DNA of 14,828 nt from CAYTLQ01 sp964438715. GTDB lineage: Bacteria > Bacteroidota > Ignavibacteria > Ignavibacteriales > Ignavibacteriaceae. The stretch spans positions 1 to 14,828 of the forward strand of contig CAYTLQ010000124.1 in NCBI GenBank assembly GCA_964438715.1. The letters are read 5' to 3'. Shown piece by piece: positions 8,101 to 14,828 of this stretch (position 1 is the stretch's first letter; the number at the start of each line of letters is the position of its first letter). A model generated the notes under the pieces. It was not told the origin of the DNA, searched no databases, and was given only the letters and a program-made list of their open reading frames with translations. Both the position numbers and the translations under genes were made by a program.

Positions 8101-8718
8101 TCAGAATACGATTTCGGCGCCTTTTTTAACTACGCCACCCTGACGCTTTGCAGATATTGAAAATGATTCTGGTGCACTCTTTCCAACCGAAAGATCTCCA
8201 ACAAGGTGCTTTAGCTCCTCCAATAATCTGGGGGTCAGATATGTCGGGAATGTCCGATTAACCTGGCAATAAACATTAAACTTATAATCTCCTTCTGAGG
8301 AAATCTGAGCCAAAAATCGTGCGTTGCCATTATCGTTTACTACTTTATACTTAGAATTATTACTCTTTGTCGTAATTACCCCTCCCGGCCAACCATCAGG
8401 CGCACGGGAACCCGGAGCAACGGAGACATAAAATTCAACATTTGCTTTTTCTTCATCAGAAACCAATCCGAAAACTGAAAGCACTACTGTAGCTTCCGGA
8501 TTGTCTTTCGATCCAACATTAAAATCCAGAAACTTTGGTGTTGGTGACAAAGTAATTGGTGCTTTGTAAGATTGGGCAATGCTCGAAAGCATCTTATCCC
8601 GAATTTTGGCTTCTTCTTCTTCTAATTCGTCTCTTTCAGTAATAACGATCATCAACTCTGTGATGAGTACTACATAGAGCACGAAATAGAGCATTTTCGA
8701 GCCGGATCCTTTTGCCAT
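8101..8718 (-). CDS. Short GldM/PorM-like inner-membrane motor partner
   Basis: Single-pass inner-membrane protein of 205 residues, proposed partner of the GldL-like protein. A short Lys-containing cytoplasmic tip (MAKGSGSK) leads into a membrane helix at about 9-27, then a highly charged helix (28-44, ERDELEEEEAKIRDK), then a beta-rich periplasmic domain from about 55 (PTPKFLDF) to the end. This plan (tip, one helix, periplasmic Ig-like domain) is that of GldM/PorM, ExbD and MotB. Two oddities: it is less than half the usual GldM length of about 500 residues and lacks the long helical domain expected after the membrane segment, and Glu21 lies inside the membrane helix. AAAGGAG stands nine bases before the ATG. 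It follows the gldL-like gene by 29 bases, the L-then-M order of T9SS loci. The membrane topology is confident; GldM kinship is inferred from partner, order and architecture. Confidence 0.68.
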   Translation of the reverse strand: MAKGSGSKMLYFVLYVVLITELMIVITERDELEEEEAKIRDKMLSSIAQSYKAPITLSPTPKFLDFNVGSKDNPEATVVLSVFGLVSDEEKANVEFYVSVAPGSRAPDGWPGGVITTKSNNSKYKVVNDNGNARFLAQISSEGDYKFNVYCQVNRTFPTYLTPRLLEELKHLVGDLSVGKSAPESFSISAKRQGGVVKKGAEIVF

Positions 8719-8747
8719 TGTATTACTCTCCTTTGATTAATCGTTAT

Positions 8748-9272
8748 TTAACTCTTGAATACCTGTTTTAATTCGGAGAGTGATTTAAAGAGATCTGCCT
8801 TAACTGCAACAAGTTTTTTGTTAACATTCTCTACCGACTGTATGTAACCATTGATAACTTTAAGATCTTCTTCTGCCAATCCCTTTAGTTCGTTCATTGT
8901 TTGTTTAATTTTGGCAAGTTCTTCAGATGTTGATGAGCCTGAGGTAGAAGCTTCAGCATGGCCACCTTCTTCAGGAGTGAAAAATGTAACTATCGCGAGT
9001 ACCATGAGAAGCGCAAATTCAAGGAACAATGAAGTCATAACCCACATTGGAGCTACTTTGTGTGTTTCGTGATCGAATAAAAACCGGGGGACTACAGGAA
9101 TATCATAGGCAACGGTACCCAATCCGCGTAAGCCTACGATAATAATGAGTAGTGCTGCACCCATATATACAAGACCCTGTACATTGTTTGCATATTGAGG
9201 AATAAATGTGTAAACCATGTAACGACCAAATGCCGTCTTTGGACCACCCTGGTTCTGATTTTGAGCTGCCAC
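8748..9272 (-). CDS. gldL: GldL/PorL-like T9SS motor protein
   Basis: Inner-membrane protein of 174 residues resembling GldL/PorL, the stator-like subunit that with GldM/PorM turns proton flow into motion for type IX secretion and gliding. Two membrane helices are visible, at about 32-52 and 77-98, followed by an acidic hinge (TPEEGG, 99-104), a Ser/Thr linker and a C-terminal coiled coil (117-173). The best support is the pair of charged membrane residues: R49 at the end of helix 1 (VGLRGLG) and E85 in helix 2 (SLFLEFALLM). These sit where, from memory, F. johnsoniae GldL has K27 (ALFKITHF) and the essential E49 (GLVTEALIFAL), and the trailing FTPEE resembles FEPVE. A 30-residue N-terminal extension is unlike the usual GldL. 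The start is GTG with AAGGAG seven bases upstream; no ATG gives a better start. It is the first gene after a 223-base AT-rich gap and is followed 29 bases later by the gldM-like gene. Confidence 0.75.
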   Translation of the reverse strand: MAAQNQNQGGPKTAFGRYMVYTFIPQYANNVQGLVYMGAALLIIIVGLRGLGTVAYDIPVVPRFLFDHETHKVAPMWVMTSLFLEFALLMVLAIVTFFTPEEGGHAEASTSGSSTSEELAKIKQTMNELKGLAEEDLKVINGYIQSVENVNKKLVAVKADLFKSLSELKQVFKS

Positions 9273-9326
9273 GATATTTCTCCTTATTGAATGATAATTA
9301 TTGGAATAATTAAGAAAAGCAATGAA

Positions 9327-9355
9327 TTTATAATCTGTAAATCTTTTCTAGTCTA
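9327..9355 (-). promoter_or_regulatory. Weak candidate sigma70-type promoter for the gldL-like gene
   Basis: On the minus strand TAGACT (9355-9350) and TATAAA (9332-9327) are separated by 17 bases, with the start codon 54 bases beyond the -10 element. This lies in the 223-base gap 9273-9495, the largest non-coding gap in the window. The gap is extremely AT-rich, so chance matches are likely. No convincing TTG-N20-TAnnTTTG element was found here. Confidence 0.25.
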
Positions 9356-9467
9356 AATTTGTAGTAACACAATTTCTTAAAAAGTTTTTACCAAAATACT
9401 GAAAAATTTCAAATAATATGATAACCTTTTCAAAATTTAATAAATTATTTAAAATTTAATTTAAAAA

Positions 9468-9483
9468 CTTGATCAAAATCAAG
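9468..9483. promoter_or_regulatory. FNR/CRP-family-type palindrome upstream of gldL-like gene
   Basis: The sequence cTTGATcaaaATCAAg (core 9469-9482) is an exact match to the FNR consensus TTGAT-N4-ATCAA, and the symmetry extends one more base on each side. It lies in the gap between the DUF2254-like stop (9496) and the gldL-like start (9272), about 190 bases upstream of the latter. On the minus strand the same bases form a 6-bp stem followed by TTTTT, so a weak intrinsic terminator for the DUF2254-like gene is a competing reading. The low GC of the stem makes it a poor terminator. Confidence 0.5.
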
Positions 9484-9495
9484 CAATTGTTAATT

Positions 9496-11091
9496 TTAAT
9501 TTTTTTTACTTAAGTTCTCTTGAGGCTCTTTTTCGAACCAGCTAAAAAATTCATTGAGCGTGTCTCTTCTCTCAAGCGAAACATAATTGAAATTTACTCC
9601 ACGCGGCGTTATTTCCCAAAATTCTTCTTCTGTTGTTGTAAATATTATATCCTTTATCTTCCTAATACGGTTCAGAGGCTCAATCTTCATATCCTGAAAT
9701 ATTATTTCAGCCTGTGCTCTGTCCCCCCGTAAGAGATAGTATCCTGCGAGTTTCGCCTGAGCAACACGAACGCCGATAAGCGAAAGTTCTTTCGTAGAAG
9801 TTGTGTTATCAGAGGACTCTTCGAGTGGTTCATCAAGCGTAAGAAATAATTTAAGCAAAACATCTCTGTTCTTCACTTTTTTATCATACGCCAACTCATT
9901 AATTACGCAAAGATCATGTGCGGCTGTTTCAAGAATAAATAAGACCTGATATTTGTTTGCTTCCTGTCCGTAATATTTAAAGTAAAACGATATTTTTTCA
10001 ACTTCTTCCGGATCCGAGTCCAAAAGCATTTCGGCTACCATTCTATAATGTTCCAAACAGTTAAATGCACTGCGTGGATCACGGCCCCGAATTGCTATAC
10101 GCAAATATGAATTAAAATATTGATAAACAAGTCGCAAAACCTCTTTATCGTTGTAAACAATTGCTCCTGAGGCAATAAGTTCGGAATTGAGCAAGACTCC
10201 GGAAGCAACATCCCGTAATGTCATACGGGAGTTATCAAAAAGCATTTCAAATAACCGGAATATTTTCCTTTCAAGAAATATTTTTCTGTGCTCAATAAGA
10301 TTCATAACAAACCGGGAGTAACTTGAAAAGTCGGGATCAAGATACTCTTTACCAGTCATGGCATACCATTTTTCAGGCAGTGTTGGTTTTAATTCAAGGT
10401 AGCGAATAGTAACATCTCTCAGTAACGACAATACCTGCAATGCCACCGCTCTATCACTTTGTGCAATTGAGTTTAAAGCAATATCGCCGAGAAAATTAAT
10501 ATCTTCTACAATACTATCTTTATCCTCTACAACATACTTTTCAGGATTATCATTTATTTTTTCGAGCCGTTTTAGAATCCTCCTTTTTACATAGTCAAGA
10601 AATACTTCCGGCCTAAGAAAATTAAATACATAACTGAAATGTGGTATTACGATAATAATACTGACGATAATAAACAGCATTGTTACGCTGATACTGAAAT
10701 ACGGAATAAAGTTGCCTGTGATAGTATTCGTTACCAATAAGGTATTTACTGCGGCTACTACATACATGGAAATAACAAGAGCATTAACTTTATTTTCCAG
10801 CACCATTTCCATAATTCGTTCAGAATACTTGTTCGCAGCTAATTGCACAATGATTGCAATTACCGTGATTTCAATACCCAAGATCGAGATGACTACATCG
10901 CTCAAACCACCCATTGTATTGGTAAGGTTAGCAACATCCGCATCATATAAAAACGCCAGAAACTTTATATCGAAGTAAAGCAATATGCTATCAACGAGTC
11001 GATTAAATAAGAAAATACTTACGCTGATGCTAAGTAACAGGAGTAACGGTCGTATCCAGGTAAAATTTGATTTTACTGAATTTTCATTCAT
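9496..11091 (-). CDS. DUF2254-like predicted membrane protein
   Basis: Inner-membrane protein of 531 residues, probably of the DUF2254 family, whose function is unknown. Four membrane segments lie in the first third, at about 14-31, 62-84, 103-121 and 130-153. After helix 2 comes IVQLAANKYSERI (81-93), matching the DUF2254 pattern of a hydrophobic helix running into QLA-x2-x-(Y/F)S-x-R. IPYFSISVTML (129-139) also fits the family. Residues about 160-531 are soluble, mostly helical and charged, presumably cytoplasmic. There is no signal peptide. The ATG has no clear Shine-Dalgarno sequence. It lies 118 bases after the protease stop with a large inverted repeat between, so it may have its own promoter. 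Nothing in the sequence ties it to the motor genes other than position and strand. The family assignment is from remembered motifs. Confidence 0.68.
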   Translation of the reverse strand: MNENSVKSNFTWIRPLLLLLSISVSIFLFNRLVDSILLYFDIKFLAFLYDADVANLTNTMGGLSDVVISILGIEITVIAIIVQLAANKYSERIMEMVLENKVNALVISMYVVAAVNTLLVTNTITGNFIPYFSISVTMLFIIVSIIIVIPHFSYVFNFLRPEVFLDYVKRRILKRLEKINDNPEKYVVEDKDSIVEDINFLGDIALNSIAQSDRAVALQVLSLLRDVTIRYLELKPTLPEKWYAMTGKEYLDPDFSSYSRFVMNLIEHRKIFLERKIFRLFEMLFDNSRMTLRDVASGVLLNSELIASGAIVYNDKEVLRLVYQYFNSYLRIAIRGRDPRSAFNCLEHYRMVAEMLLDSDPEEVEKISFYFKYYGQEANKYQVLFILETAAHDLCVINELAYDKKVKNRDVLLKLFLTLDEPLEESSDNTTSTKELSLIGVRVAQAKLAGYYLLRGDRAQAEIIFQDMKIEPLNRIRKIKDIIFTTTEEEFWEITPRGVNFNYVSLERRDTLNEFFSWFEKEPQENLSKKN

Positions 11092-11128
11092 CCGATTTTT
11101 TTATGAATCATTACTAAATTGTTAAAAC

Positions 11129-11199
11129 ATTTCGCCCCCTTAATGTAAGACAACTTCTGTATTACCTGAAATGATGTTCTTACAAAAAGAGGGCGAAAT
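11129..11199 (-). terminator. Long imperfect hairpin after the protease gene
   Basis: Two 22-base arms (11129-11150 and 11178-11199) are reverse complements with three mismatches, around a 27-base loop. The outermost 9 bp are perfect (ATTTCGCCC/GGGCGAAAT), as are the innermost 7 (TGTAAGA/TCTTACA). It begins 10 bases after the protease stop and is followed on the minus strand by GTTTTAACAATTT. A terminator for the protease gene is most likely, but the long loop and broken T-tract leave an operator or RNA structure for the next gene possible. Confidence 0.55.
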
Positions 11200-11209
11200 T
11201 ACTTATTCT

Positions 11210-14200
11210 TTATCTGACTAATAACATTTTTTTTATCGCCTCGAAATTTTTATCCGGGGTTGTTAAAGAAAGTTTATAAAAATATGTTCCTGACACCAAT
11301 TGAGAGGCATTAAACGGGACAGAGTAATAACCTGCTTCCACTTGCCCGTCAAATAAAGTACTTACCATCTCTCCCAAAGAGTTATAAACAGCCAATCTTG
11401 CTTTTCCATTTGTCGGGATAGAAAAACTTATCAAGGTTGAAGGGTTAAAAGGATTGGGATAGTTTTGTTCGAGTGCAAATCCCTTCGGTTTCTGAACTTC
11501 AACAAGAATCTCATCGCTGAAATTAAATGACCCATCATAGTCAACCTGCTTCAATCGATAATATAATTTACCTGCAGGAATAATGCGATCAATAAAACTA
11601 TATGTCTCTTTATTTACGGAATTCCCTTTGCCTTCAATAAAGGCTAACTGTTTCCATTCTCCGGAAAATTCATCTTTCCTTTCAACTGAGAATCCGGAGT
11701 TGTTAGTTTCTGTAGCAGTACTCCATGTAAGATTAACACTTCCGGAAATTTGTTCTGCAGTAAACGAAGTAAGTTCAACTGGAATTACACCGGAAATCTG
11801 CATTTTAATCGGAATAATAACCGACGGTCGAAGCGGATCATTACTAGTTACTTTCATATCCATTGAGTACAATCCGGGGAGATAGTCCTCTGAGTGATAT
11901 GTAAGAATTACTGCGGCTGAATTCCCATTAAAAATTGTTCCGCTGATATTTGAAGCATTTAACCAGTCTGGTTCGGCAGCAAACATTACAGCAAGATTAT
12001 TATGAATGTAACTTGCGTTGTAAGCTACCTGTAAGCCAATATTACCAGCCGCATTTTCGATACCAACTGTAGCGTTGGTAACTGTACCTGTCATAGTTTT
12101 ATAGTAGAAGAAAATTTTGCCACCGGAAAGAACAACCTGAAAAGTAAAAGATCCTGAAGCGCTATATTTTTGCCAATTTGTGAACTGAATAATAAATTTA
12201 TTTCCATCTTGTTTATAATGAACTGTCCCCTGTGTTCTGCCATCAAGGTCATCCCAAAATGGCGCAATTAAATCATTAGGCTGAGCTGCATTTGGTATTT
12301 GGCTATTAGAATAAAAATTTGAGGTATATGATGATAACAAGATAGCGCCATTAGTTGATACCCAAACCTGATTCTTCACCTGACCATAATATTTGAAATT
12401 GAATCCAATCGGAAATGGACCAGCATATCCATCATCGAGTGCATTTCCCGTACCACTTGCTACCCAGTTAGTTATTACTGTACCAGTAGTGCTTATATCA
12501 TTCCAAACAAAAGCCGGACCACCCGGTGCATCACTATCAATCCATTTATAACCGTATGCATCCGGCCCTCCTTGACCTTCTATGGACTGCCCACCTTTCT
12601 CCTCTGTGGAGGCACGCGCTTTGTCTGTAATTTTCTCGGTAGGTTGAGGAAGTATTACCGGCATTACGCTCATCTTCAGCCCACTTGGGAATGTATTATT
12701 CAACAATTCAACATTATAATTCAGTGTTGATGGTTGTGTTGACTGATTCAAAACGAAAATTGTATCAACTAAAGTTTGGCCGGTTTGTAATGTGTGTGAG
12801 AGACTATCTTCTGATAAAGCTATCACCGGGGCGCCCAGTGTTGTCCCTGAAACAGTATTTGAAATTTGAGACCAATTACCCCAAACATCTCTCGATCTGA
12901 TTGCAAAGTAATATGTCGTAGAAAATTGTAAAGATTTAACAACAAGCGATTGAGGAGTCCCGGCTGAATCAGGCATCGTAGGATATATCACCGGTGTAGC
13001 TGCATTAAATAATACAGTATCGGTAATTGGTGCACTTGCGTAACGAATATCATAAGCTGTAACGCCGCTTGGTGAACTGTCTGCGGGTGCTGCCCAGGTT
13101 AACTTAAGTGAATTAGATGTCGGTTCAACTACAGCCAGATCGGTTATTGTGGTCGGGGGAAGGGTGTCCGGAGATCCGAGAGATAAAAATGCAGCATATA
13201 CATCAATAAGCCCTTTGCCATAGGTATTATCTTCACCAACCGCCCCCAAATCTTTGGCGGTATTATAAAGCGCTAGTTTAATTTGTCTGCCTGTGAGAGT
13301 AGGGGCAAAAGACTTTAACAGTGCAATCGCTCCGGCGACATGAGGAGAGGCCATAGAAGTACCTGTCAGATTGGCATAACCACCACCGGGATAAGATGAA
13401 CGAACACTTGTACCCGGTGCAGAAACTTCAGGTTTAATTAAGAGAGAACCCGTTCCTCCACATACTGATGGCCCACGACTTGAACCGGAATTAATTGGAT
13501 CATTACTACCTCCTAAGTAGGATGAACCTACAATATTAGCAACACAAAATACATTTACTTCATCTGTATTAATATTTTTTGGCTTTGTGATGGTTGAGGT
13601 ACCGGGGCCGGCATTTCCCGCAGAAAAAACCACTGCTATTCCAGCGGCTTCCAAAGCATCTAATGTAGTTTTGTATATTCCTGAACATTCGTTGGAGACA
13701 TCAGGATCGTACCAACTGTTACTTATAGCGTCAGGCATATCATTTATTGTCGAAGGATTTCCATCCGGATTCATCGCCCATTGAAATGCCGCAATCGAAT
13801 TCGATGTGTGTGGGCTGGAACATATTGTTTTGGCAGCTATCCATTGAGCATCAATTGCTACACCTACTGTATCACCTGTAGCCGGAGATCTTCCTGCCAT
13901 AGTACCCATGGTGTGTGTTCCGTGTCCGTCACAATCAGTGGGTGTTGTTGTACCAGCAGGATCAAACCACGCCTGATTTGCCGGGACAGTGTTGCCTCTC
14001 CATTTATAACTGAGAGAAGGATGTGTAACATCCACTCCTGTATCTATGCCCATTATCAGCCTGCCCTGTCCGGTTATGCCAATTTTCCAGAGTTTATCAG
14101 CATTAATAATCTTTAAACCTGGTTCAACTGATTCAGTACTTTCAACATTGAGCTGTTCAATCTTTGGACGATCTAATTGTAACTCAGCATCAAGATCCAT

Positions 14201-14593
14201 CTGTGAAAGTTCAACACTGTTCATCAGTTCCTGAAAAACCTCAGCACGGGCTTCTATCTGTATCATATTTGCAATCCAAAATGACTGAAAAGAAAAAACT
14301 TTTCTTTCTGCCATTTTGGCTTCAAGATATCGAAGCAAATTACCTTGAGTGGCTTCAGCTTTCTGTTGAAGCTTAGTTATTACAGTGTAAGCTCTTTCCT
14401 CGAGCGATACTTTTTCAGCATACATTTGCTCATCGAGGCCAACAATATCAACCTGATCTCTGAGGTAAATAAATCCTTTAATATAGTCTGTAGGGTTGCT
14501 GTTTTGCAAAGCCCGTAATAATCGTGTACTTACTTCCACCTGCGAAAACGCAAAAGATGTAAGAATCAGAACAAAGAAAAGAATTCTTGACAA
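11210..14593 (-). CDS. T9SS-exported subtilisin-like (S8) protease
   Basis: Secreted serine endopeptidase of 1127 residues. The signal peptide (1-17) leaves Gln18. A propeptide-like region (about 19-150) includes helices at 55-95. The S8 catalytic domain spans about 160-470 with the full set of residues: D184 (GIDTGVD), H224 (DGHGTHTMG), oxyanion N327 (SAGNAGPG) and S413 (GTSMASPHVAG). A fibronectin type III domain follows at about 480-585, then a polar Gly/Glu/Lys-rich linker (650-680), a nidogen-like beta domain (about 680-875, with STNGAILL and APFWDDL), a further beta domain (880-935), a domain starting VELTSFTA (938-1032), and a T9SS type A sorting domain (about 1038-1127) with NYPNPFNPST and the ending KKMLLVR. 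It should cross the outer membrane by T9SS and be anchored or released outside. The start codon is TTG: an in-frame TAA directly precedes it and ACAGGAG lies upstream, so no longer start exists. The nearest downstream gene is DUF2254-like. The substrate is unknown. Confidence 0.93.
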   Translation of the reverse strand: MSRILFFVLILTSFAFSQVEVSTRLLRALQNSNPTDYIKGFIYLRDQVDIVGLDEQMYAEKVSLEERAYTVITKLQQKAEATQGNLLRYLEAKMAERKVFSFQSFWIANMIQIEARAEVFQELMNSVELSQMDLDAELQLDRPKIEQLNVESTESVEPGLKIINADKLWKIGITGQGRLIMGIDTGVDVTHPSLSYKWRGNTVPANQAWFDPAGTTTPTDCDGHGTHTMGTMAGRSPATGDTVGVAIDAQWIAAKTICSSPHTSNSIAAFQWAMNPDGNPSTINDMPDAISNSWYDPDVSNECSGIYKTTLDALEAAGIAVVFSAGNAGPGTSTITKPKNINTDEVNVFCVANIVGSSYLGGSNDPINSGSSRGPSVCGGTGSLLIKPEVSAPGTSVRSSYPGGGYANLTGTSMASPHVAGAIALLKSFAPTLTGRQIKLALYNTAKDLGAVGEDNTYGKGLIDVYAAFLSLGSPDTLPPTTITDLAVVEPTSNSLKLTWAAPADSSPSGVTAYDIRYASAPITDTVLFNAATPVIYPTMPDSAGTPQSLVVKSLQFSTTYYFAIRSRDVWGNWSQISNTVSGTTLGAPVIALSEDSLSHTLQTGQTLVDTIFVLNQSTQPSTLNYNVELLNNTFPSGLKMSVMPVILPQPTEKITDKARASTEEKGGQSIEGQGGPDAYGYKWIDSDAPGGPAFVWNDISTTGTVITNWVASGTGNALDDGYAGPFPIGFNFKYYGQVKNQVWVSTNGAILLSSYTSNFYSNSQIPNAAQPNDLIAPFWDDLDGRTQGTVHYKQDGNKFIIQFTNWQKYSASGSFTFQVVLSGGKIFFYYKTMTGTVTNATVGIENAAGNIGLQVAYNASYIHNNLAVMFAAEPDWLNASNISGTIFNGNSAAVILTYHSEDYLPGLYSMDMKVTSNDPLRPSVIIPIKMQISGVIPVELTSFTAEQISGSVNLTWSTATETNNSGFSVERKDEFSGEWKQLAFIEGKGNSVNKETYSFIDRIIPAGKLYYRLKQVDYDGSFNFSDEILVEVQKPKGFALEQNYPNPFNPSTLISFSIPTNGKARLAVYNSLGEMVSTLFDGQVEAGYYSVPFNASQLVSGTYFYKLSLTTPDKNFEAIKKMLLVR

Positions 14594-14633
14594 TTATGCT
14601 CCTGTGGTAATTTAATTATTGGTGAATAAACAA

Positions 14634-14664
14634 GAAACATATAAATATTAATTCCAAAAAACAA
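14634..14664 (-). promoter_or_regulatory. Bacteroidota-type promoter for the protease gene
   Basis: On the minus strand TTG (14664-14662) is followed after 20 bases by TATGTTTC (14641-14634), seven of eight positions of the Bacteroidota -7 element TAnnTTTG. The start codon is 40 bases downstream of the element, leaving room for a short leader with its ribosome-binding site. The same spacing occurs in the divergent promoter at 14721-14751. Confidence 0.5.
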
Positions 14665-14720
14665 TAATTTTGTATTCTTCAAATCTCATAATTCGGAAAC
14701 ATTAATTTTCAATGGTTCAC

Positions 14721-14751
14721 TTGAAAAAAAGGTGGCAAAAGAATAGATTTT
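14721..14751 (+). promoter_or_regulatory. Bacteroidota-type promoter for the right-edge gene
   Basis: TTG (14721-14723), 20 bases, then TAGATTTT (14744-14751), matching TAnnTTTG at seven of eight positions. It also reads as TTGAAA-N17-TAGATT. AAGGAGAG (14761-14768) and the ATG at 14775 follow directly, giving a short leader. Confidence 0.5.
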
Positions 14752-14774
14752 AGTGCAAACAAGGAGAGCAAAAT

Positions 14775-14828
14775 ATGAAAGCGGAACAATTCATTGGAAA
14801 GTTCTTACCCCCCGGTACATTAGAAGAC
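14775..14828 (+). CDS. Start of an unidentified gene, cut by window edge
   Basis: An ATG at 14775 opens a frame of 18 codons with no stop before the window ends, beginning MKAEQFIGKFLPPG. AAGGAGAG lies six bases upstream and a promoter-like TTG-N20-TAGATTTT lies before that, so a real gene start is likely. There is no signal peptide. It is divergent from the protease gene, with 181 bases between the two start codons. Too little is visible to name the product. Confidence 0.65.
   Translation, partial: MKAEQFIGKFLPPGTLED

Noticed and set aside
9451..9482. TTG-N21-TAAATTTT overlapping the FNR-like box as a promoter
   Set aside because: Possible, but the surrounding sequence is so AT-rich that such matches are expected by chance, and the box position does not fit classical class II activation.
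13781..14116. Open frames antisense to the protease gene, including one of 111 codons
   Set aside because: They lie opposite a complete, strongly conserved protease domain, lack ribosome-binding sites, and their products are Cys/Ser-rich and low in sense; shadows.

Overview
The window looks like chromosomal DNA from a Gram-negative bacterium of the Fibrobacteres-Chlorobi-Bacteroidetes group, most likely Ignavibacteria or a close relative. The evidence is all internal. The large protease ends in a type IX secretion (T9SS) sorting domain with the NYPNPFNPST motif common in that class. The exported proteins have signal peptides that leave Gln at the mature N-terminus, the Bacteroidetes 'Q-rule'. 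Two promoters fit the TTG-N20-TAnnTTT pattern of that group. The DNA is AT-rich. No rRNA, tRNA, CRISPR array or insertion sequence was seen.

Layout, left to right: a plus-strand metallo-beta-lactamase-fold hydrolase (21-971) converges on a long minus-strand block. Read in its own direction (right to left), the block is: a T9SS-exported subtilisin-like protease (14593-11210); a DUF2254-like membrane protein (11091-9496); a GldL/PorL-like inner-membrane motor protein (9272-8748); a short single-pass protein resembling a cut-down GldM/PorM (8718-8101); a secreted beta-rich periplasmic protein (8010-6946); then four exported proteins with predicted outer-membrane beta-barrels, in the order B' (6898-5366), A' (5344-3968), B (3898-2393), A (2378-984). 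B'/B and A'/A are paralogues, so a two-gene unit has been duplicated in tandem. At the right edge a divergent plus-strand gene begins at 14775 and leaves the window after 18 codons.

The genes from 9272 to 984 read as one trans-envelope machine: a GldL/GldM-type proton-driven motor core in the inner membrane, a periplasmic component, and two sets of two outer-membrane proteins. In canonical T9SS the core is GldK-L-M-N; here neither a GldK-like lipoprotein nor a recognisable GldN is present, and the GldM-like protein has only about 205 residues instead of about 500. The block is therefore either a divergent T9SS core or a separate machine using the same motor fold. The second reading is the most interesting possibility in the window. 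It is inference from layout and motifs, not demonstrated.

Possible regulatory structure falls at module boundaries. A perfect FNR/CRP-type palindrome lies upstream of the gldL-like gene, and hairpins follow the protease, the gldM-like gene and the A' gene. These would divide the block into separately tuned transcripts.
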